DNA of 9,511 bases from an uncultured Eubacteriales bacterium. GTDB lineage: Bacteria; Bacillota; Clostridia; Oscillospirales; Oscillospiraceae. The translations under genes and the position numbers were made by a program. Under the pieces are notes generated by a model. It saw only the letters and a list, made by a program, of their open reading frames with translations, did no database searches and was not told where the DNA came from. Where the stretch lies: NCBI GenBank assembly GCA_900320765.1, contig ONTN01000041.1:1-9511 (forward strand), written 5' to 3'. Shown piece by piece: positions 6,479 to 9,511 of this stretch. Position 1 is the stretch's first letter; the number at the start of each line of letters is the position of its first letter.

Positions 6479-7964
6479 CAGTATCACGATCGAGACTGCG
6501 GTAGACCTTATAGAGAGCGGGGAAATCTCGTCCGGGGAGCTGAATAGCCCCGTAAGGCGCAGCCCGCTTCCGTCCGGCGTAACTGAAAAAAGAGTATTGC
6601 GGGACGTCGTCGTAATAGCCCTTCCGAGCCTCGTTGAGCTCGTGCTTACCCAGCTTACGGGCATAGCCGATCAGATCATGGTCGGCAGACTGCCGGGCAG
6701 GGAGGGGGTGCTCGCACTCTCAGCCGTCGGCCTCGCGGCTCAGCCGAAGTTTTTGCTTATGACGATGATACAGGCGCTGAACGTCGGAGCGACGGCGCTT
6801 ATCGCCCGCTTCCGCGGTCAGCAGGACAGGGCGAAGGCAAACAGGGTATTCTCTCAGGCGATAGCCCTGAACCTGATGATATCTACCGTTTTTATGCTGC
6901 TCGGCATAGTACTCGCCGAGCCGCTTATCCGCTTTATGTCCGGCGAAGGGAAGTTAGAAGAGACGACGATAAAGGCGGGGGTCGACTACTTTCTCATACA
7001 GATGTACGGCTTTATACCGCTCTGCGTCGGCTTTACGATAACCGCGTCTCTGAGGGGCATAGGCGAAACGAAGCTTCCGCTTTTTTACAATACCCTCGCG
7101 AACGTGATAAACCTCTTTTTCAACTACGTTATGATATACGGCCGCCTCGGCTGCCCGAAGCTGGGCGTAGTCGGGGCGTCGATCGCGACGGTGATCGGTC
7201 AGACCGCCGCCTTCGTCATAGCTATGGCCGTGGTATTCGATAAAAAGCAGTACATAAACCTCCGGATAAAGGAGAAGTTCCGCTTTGACCTTCCGCTTAT
7301 CCGCAGCCTCGCCTCGATAGGCGTGCCGTCTATGATAGAGCAGCTTCTACTGAGGGCGGGGATTATAATCTACACCCGCACCGTCGCCGGCCTCGGCGAG
7401 GTGATGTACGCCACGCATCAGGTGCTGATGAGCGTTCAAGCGATGACGTTTATGATAGGTCAGGCGTTCGCGAACGCGGCGACCACCCTGATGGGTCAGA
7501 GCTTAGGGAAGCGGAGATATGATATGGCTGCCGTGTATATGCGGCGCACGAGAATGATCGGTATTTTATCAGGCGTTCTTCTCGGCGCCCTCGCCATACT
7601 TCTCCGCCGCGAGCTGATCGCTGTGTTCAACGATACGCCCGAGGTAATCGAGACCGGGGCGGGCATACTCTTCCTTCTCGCCTTCAGCCAGCCGTTTCAG
7701 TCCGACCAGTTTATCGTGTCCGGCGGGCTTCGCGGCGCCGGGGATACGAGATATACCGCCGTCGTGATCGCCGTCACCGTCCTCGGAGTGAGGAGCGGTC
7801 TCGGCCTTTTGGCGGTGAAGGTTTTCGACTGGGGGCTTTGGGGCGCGTGGATCGCCCTTATGGCCGACCAGCTTCTGAGATCGGCGCTTATGGCGCTCAG
7901 ATACCGCAGCGGAAAGTGGAAGAAAACCGCCGCAATCCGCTTTGCCTCGGCGGACAAATCATGA
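6468..7964 (+). CDS. MATE-family multidrug/metabolite efflux protein
   Basis: About 498 aa integral membrane antiporter of the MATE (MatE) family, which exports organic cations, drugs or metabolites using a Na+ or H+ gradient. Two homologous halves are visible: the first starts near residue 45 (IALPSLVELVL ... GIADQIMVGRL ... LSAVGLAAQP, with GATALIARFRGQ at about 107-118); the second near 280 (ASIGVPSMIEQLL ... FANAATTLMGQSLGKRR at about 334-350). ATG 6468 is chosen because GGAAAG (6455-6460) lies 7 nt upstream; the frame is open further upstream to 6345, but that stretch is inside the ATPase gene. The start overlaps the ATPase end by 11 bp, so the gene belongs to the same transcript. The N-terminus carries about 45 polar residues before TM1, longer than usual. 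The last 20 residues are basic and cytoplasmic. Substrate not predictable; a role in exporting something linked to the imported compound is speculation. Confidence 0.93.
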   Translation: MRSDSITIETAVDLIESGEISSGELNSPVRRSPLPSGVTEKRVLRDVVVIALPSLVELVLTQLTGIADQIMVGRLPGREGVLALSAVGLAAQPKFLLMTMIQALNVGATALIARFRGQQDRAKANRVFSQAIALNLMISTVFMLLGIVLAEPLIRFMSGEGKLEETTIKAGVDYFLIQMYGFIPLCVGFTITASLRGIGETKLPLFYNTLANVINLFFNYVMIYGRLGCPKLGVVGASIATVIGQTAAFVIAMAVVFDKKQYINLRIKEKFRFDLPLIRSLASIGVPSMIEQLLLRAGIIIYTRTVAGLGEVMYATHQVLMSVQAMTFMIGQAFANAATTLMGQSLGKRRYDMAAVYMRRTRMIGILSGVLLGALAILLRRELIAVFNDTPEVIETGAGILFLLAFSQPFQSDQFIVSGGLRGAGDTRYTAVVIAVTVLGVRSGLGLLAVKVFDWGLWGAWIALMADQLLRSALMALRYRSGKWKKTAAIRFASADKS

Positions 7965-7980
7965 AATTAATAATACCGAG

Positions 7981-8018
7981 CCGCCCCGTACACATATCCT
8001 TGTACGGGGTGGTTTTTT
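7981..8018 (+). terminator. Rho-independent terminator of the ABC/MATE operon
   Basis: CCGCCCCGTACA (7981-7992) pairs with TGTACGGGGTGG (8001-8012) as a 12-bp stem with one G-T pair, loop CATATCCT, followed at once by six T (8013-8018). It begins 16 nt after the MATE stop. The T-tract directly touches the ATG of the next gene, so any transcript of that gene coming from the operon must pass this hairpin. Confidence 0.92.
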
Positions 8019-9242
8019 ATGCAGCTTATCTCATCGCTCGCCGGCGGGCTGTGGAGCTTTCCTATGCCCGCGCTGATCGCGTTTACCGGACTGTGGCTCG
8101 GTATTCGCGGCGGGGCGTTTCGCGGTCTGAGGCCGAAAACGGTTATAAAGGACGGGCTTTCAAGGCTCGATATGGGCAGCTTTTCCGCCCTCTCGACAGC
8201 TCTTGCCGGCACGGTTGGCACGGGCAACGTGGTCGGCGTCGCCGTGGCGATATACTTCGGCGGCCCGGGCGCTCTTTTCTGGATGTGGATCTCGGCTCTC
8301 ATCGGTATGGCGGTCAAATATTCCGAGGCTCTGCTCGCCGTAAAGTACCGGGGCGGGCCTATGTATTACATCCGCCGCGGCCTCGGGAAAAGGTTCAGCG
8401 GCCTTGCAACGCTCTTTGCCGCAGCTGCGTCTGTATCCGCCCTCTGCGTGGGGAATATGGCGCAGGTTGGGGCGATTTCAGCCTCTGCTTCCGATATCTT
8501 CGGCGGCGGTAAAGCGACGCAGGCCGTTTGCGCCGCGGCAGTCGCCGTACTCGTCCTTATAGCCTTTCGGGGCAGCTCGCGGGGCAAGGTACTAAATATG
8601 ATCGTGCCCTTTATGGCGGTATTCTACCTCTTTGGCTGCGCCGCCGTCATAATAAAAAATGCCTCCGCGCTTCCGGGAGTGTTCGGCGCGATACTGAGGG
8701 GCGCGCTGAGACCGGAGGCAATGGCCTGGGGCTTCAGACGCGGCATAGTCTCGAACGAGGCGGGTGTGGGCTCTTCCCCGATAGCCCACGCGGAAAACAG
8801 GGGAAAATCCCCGAGGGAAGAAGGAGCCCTCGGGGTAATAGAGGTTGCCTTCGATACTCTTATCATTTCGACCTTTTCCGGGCTGATGCTGCTTTCTTCG
8901 GGCACGGAGGAGCTCCCCGCCCTGTGGCCTTCCCGAGCCCTCGCCACAGCACTCGGCGGCGCGGCGCCCGTTTTCACGGCCGTATCTATAGCGCTATTCG
9001 CGTTTTCAAGTGTGCTGAGCTGGTCGATATACGGGGAAAAGAGCTTCGCTTATCTGACGGGAGGCAGGGGAATTGCCCTGTACCGCGCGGCCTTCGTCCT
9101 TATGGCAGCGGCCTCTGCGCTGATGAGCTTTGACTCCGCCGTGGCGGCGTCGGATCTGATGAACGCGGTTATGGCGCTGCCAAACCTTGCCGGGCTTATT
9201 TTGCTTGCGCCTTCGGTGCGGAGAGAGACCTTCTCGCATTAA
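8019..9242 (+). CDS. AGCS-family sodium:amino-acid (alanine/glycine-type) symporter
   Basis: 407 aa polytopic membrane protein importing a small amino acid with Na+. Family signatures are clear: ALAGTVGTGNVVGVAVAIYF at 61-80, followed by GGPGALFWMW and MAVKYSEALLAVKYR (97-111), GGPMYYIRRGLG (112-123), RGIVSNEAGVGSSPIAHAE (241-259), FDT at 278-280, SWSIYGEKSFAYL (334-346) and ALPNLAGL (386-393). It is shorter than most AGCS proteins (about 440-500 aa), mainly through a short N-terminus and compact loops. ATG 8019 keeps a plausible first TM (LWSFPMPALIAFTGLWLGIR). Its only purine-rich upstream site, GGGGTGG (8006-8012), sits inside the terminator stem. A second in-frame ATG at 8064 has GGAG (8053-8056) 7 nt upstream but would cut into that TM. 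No separate promoter is convincing. Substrate within the alanine/glycine/glutamine/serine range is not decidable here. Confidence 0.93.
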   Translation: MQLISSLAGGLWSFPMPALIAFTGLWLGIRGGAFRGLRPKTVIKDGLSRLDMGSFSALSTALAGTVGTGNVVGVAVAIYFGGPGALFWMWISALIGMAVKYSEALLAVKYRGGPMYYIRRGLGKRFSGLATLFAAAASVSALCVGNMAQVGAISASASDIFGGGKATQAVCAAAVAVLVLIAFRGSSRGKVLNMIVPFMAVFYLFGCAAVIIKNASALPGVFGAILRGALRPEAMAWGFRRGIVSNEAGVGSSPIAHAENRGKSPREEGALGVIEVAFDTLIISTFSGLMLLSSGTEELPALWPSRALATALGGAAPVFTAVSIALFAFSSVLSWSIYGEKSFAYLTGGRGIALYRAAFVLMAAASALMSFDSAVAASDLMNAVMALPNLAGLILLAPSVRRETFSH

Positions 9243-9283
9243 GATGCAGCTGCTTTATTTCTTATAAGTTTAATAAATGTACA

Positions 9284-9318
9284 TTTTTCTCTCTTTGCTG
9301 TCTGCAAAGAGAGAAAAA
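9284..9318. repeat. Perfect 15-bp inverted repeat, likely dispersed intergenic element
   Basis: TTTTTCTCTCTTTGC (9284-9298) is perfectly complementary to GCAAAGAGAGAAAAA (9304-9318) around the loop TGTCT. Allowing a bulged A at 9283, the stem extends by GTAC (9279-9282) with GTAC (9319-9322). Both strands give the same kind of hairpin and neither is followed by a clean T-tract, so it is not a textbook terminator, although it could still act as an RNA 3'-end stabiliser for the symporter mRNA. A further purine run AAAAAGAGAGAAAC follows at 9324-9337. From memory, segments of the form 'CTGCAAAGAAAGAAAAGTACCAAA' style recur between genes in gut Clostridia genomes. Confidence 0.8.
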
Positions 9319-9340
9319 GTACCAAAAAGAGAGAAACAGA

Positions 9341-9369
9341 CCAGGGGGCTTCGCCCAGACGCCCCCTGG
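9341..9369. repeat. GC-rich 9-bp inverted repeat, second half of the composite element
   Basis: CCAGGGGGC (9341-9349) pairs perfectly with GCCCCCTGG (9361-9369) around an 11-nt loop. An alternative small hairpin GGGC-TTC-GCCC (9346-9356) competes with it. It lies 22 nt after the AT-rich palindrome and is followed by ACCCCC. The pairing of an AT-rich palindrome with a GC-rich one containing GGGGCTTCGCCC fits a mobile or dispersed palindromic unit rather than a gene-specific site. Confidence 0.75.
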
Positions 9370-9490
9370 ACCCCCATTATACTTGGCAGCACAGCAATTT
9401 TTACTCGGCTAAAATCGAATGGCATTGCTCCTTTTTCCGCGGAAGCTTCGCCTGACGGCTCGCGACCGCTGCGTACTCTGTATTCGATAC

Positions 9491-9511
9491 AACCTCATCA
9501 GTCACTTCGTG
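9491..9511. repeat. Probable 5' end of another dispersed palindromic repeat, cut by the window edge
   Basis: The final bases AACCTCATCAGTCACTTCGTG contain GTCAC-TTC-GTG, which would complete a hairpin if AC follows outside the window. From memory, 'CCTCATCAGTCA...TGACAGCTTCC' type sequences are widespread intergenic palindromic repeats in gut Firmicutes. Only the edge is visible, so the assignment is tentative. Confidence 0.45.

Larger units (their letters stand above)
9243..9511. other. Non-coding tail region with composite palindromic repeats
   Basis: These 269 nt follow the symporter stop and contain no convincing gene on either strand. They hold an AT-rich perfect inverted repeat (9284-9318), a GC-rich inverted repeat (9341-9369), about 115 nt without an assigned role (9376-9490), and the apparent start of a further repeat cut by the window edge (9491-9511). 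Within the unassigned part, ATCGAAT (9414-9420) is matched in inverted orientation by ATTCGAT (9482-9488), which could mark the ends of a repeat module; seven bases is short enough for chance. Confidence 0.6.

Noticed and set aside
7942..7972. Possible promoter for the symporter (TTGCCT at 7942-7947 with an AT-rich block around 7965-7972)
   Set aside because: With a 17-18 nt spacer the -10 would be AATTAA or ATTAAT, a poor match; the region also codes for the MATE C-terminus. Not strong enough to annotate.
9284..9318. Terminator for the symporter gene
   Set aside because: The stem is strong but has an A-run rather than a T-run on its 3' side on both strands, so it does not meet the usual intrinsic-terminator pattern.
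9276..9430. Minus-strand small ORF starting at an ATG near 9422 preceded by AAGGAG
   Set aside because: The AGGAG site is only about 2 nt from the ATG, and the frame runs straight through both palindromic repeats, so the peptide would be repeat-derived.

Overview
The window reads as a piece of a moderately GC-rich Firmicutes (Clostridia-type) chromosome, perhaps an uncultured gut Oscillospirales/Christensenellales relative. This rests on an MsmX/UgpC-style sugar-importer ATPase, frequent ATA (Ile) and AGA/AGG (Arg) codons, AGGAGG-type ribosome binding sites, GTG and TTG starts, tight ATGA overlaps, and intergenic palindromic repeats of a style I associate with gut Clostridia. The taxonomic call is an inference.

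All seven complete or near-complete genes and the one partial gene lie on the + strand. Positions 1-7964 look like one operon that begins upstream of the window. It holds the C-terminal tail of an extracellular solute-binding protein, a MalF-type permease, a MalG-type permease, a very long coiled-coil HlyD/MacA-type adaptor, a two-TM protein with a MacB-like extracytoplasmic (PCD) domain, an MsmX/UgpC/MalK-type ATPase, and a MATE-family efflux protein. Junctions are 1-4 bp overlaps, a 1-nt gap, an 11-bp overlap and one 23-nt gap. A strong Rho-independent terminator at 7981-8018 ends the unit.

The interesting point is the composition. The solute-binding protein, two permeases and ATPase make a complete carbohydrate-type ABC importer. 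Between the permeases and the ATPase sit two parts normally found in MacAB-type export machines: a periplasmic-adaptor-like protein and a MacB PCD-like protein that has lost the usual C-terminal TM bundle. Neither has its own dedicated ATPase here. A simple reading is one assembly in which a canonical importer core carries an extracytoplasmic scaffold; the adaptor coil is long enough, on paper, to reach across a thick cell wall. This is the candidate undescribed system. No function has been shown and the substrate is unknown, because nearly all of the binding protein lies outside the window.

Downstream, 8019-9242 encodes a compact AGCS-family sodium:amino-acid symporter whose ATG directly abuts the T-tract of the operon terminator. 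The last 269 nt hold no convincing gene. They contain a perfect 15-bp AT-rich inverted repeat, a 9-bp GC-rich inverted repeat, an unexplained stretch, and what looks like the first part of another dispersed repeat cut by the window edge.
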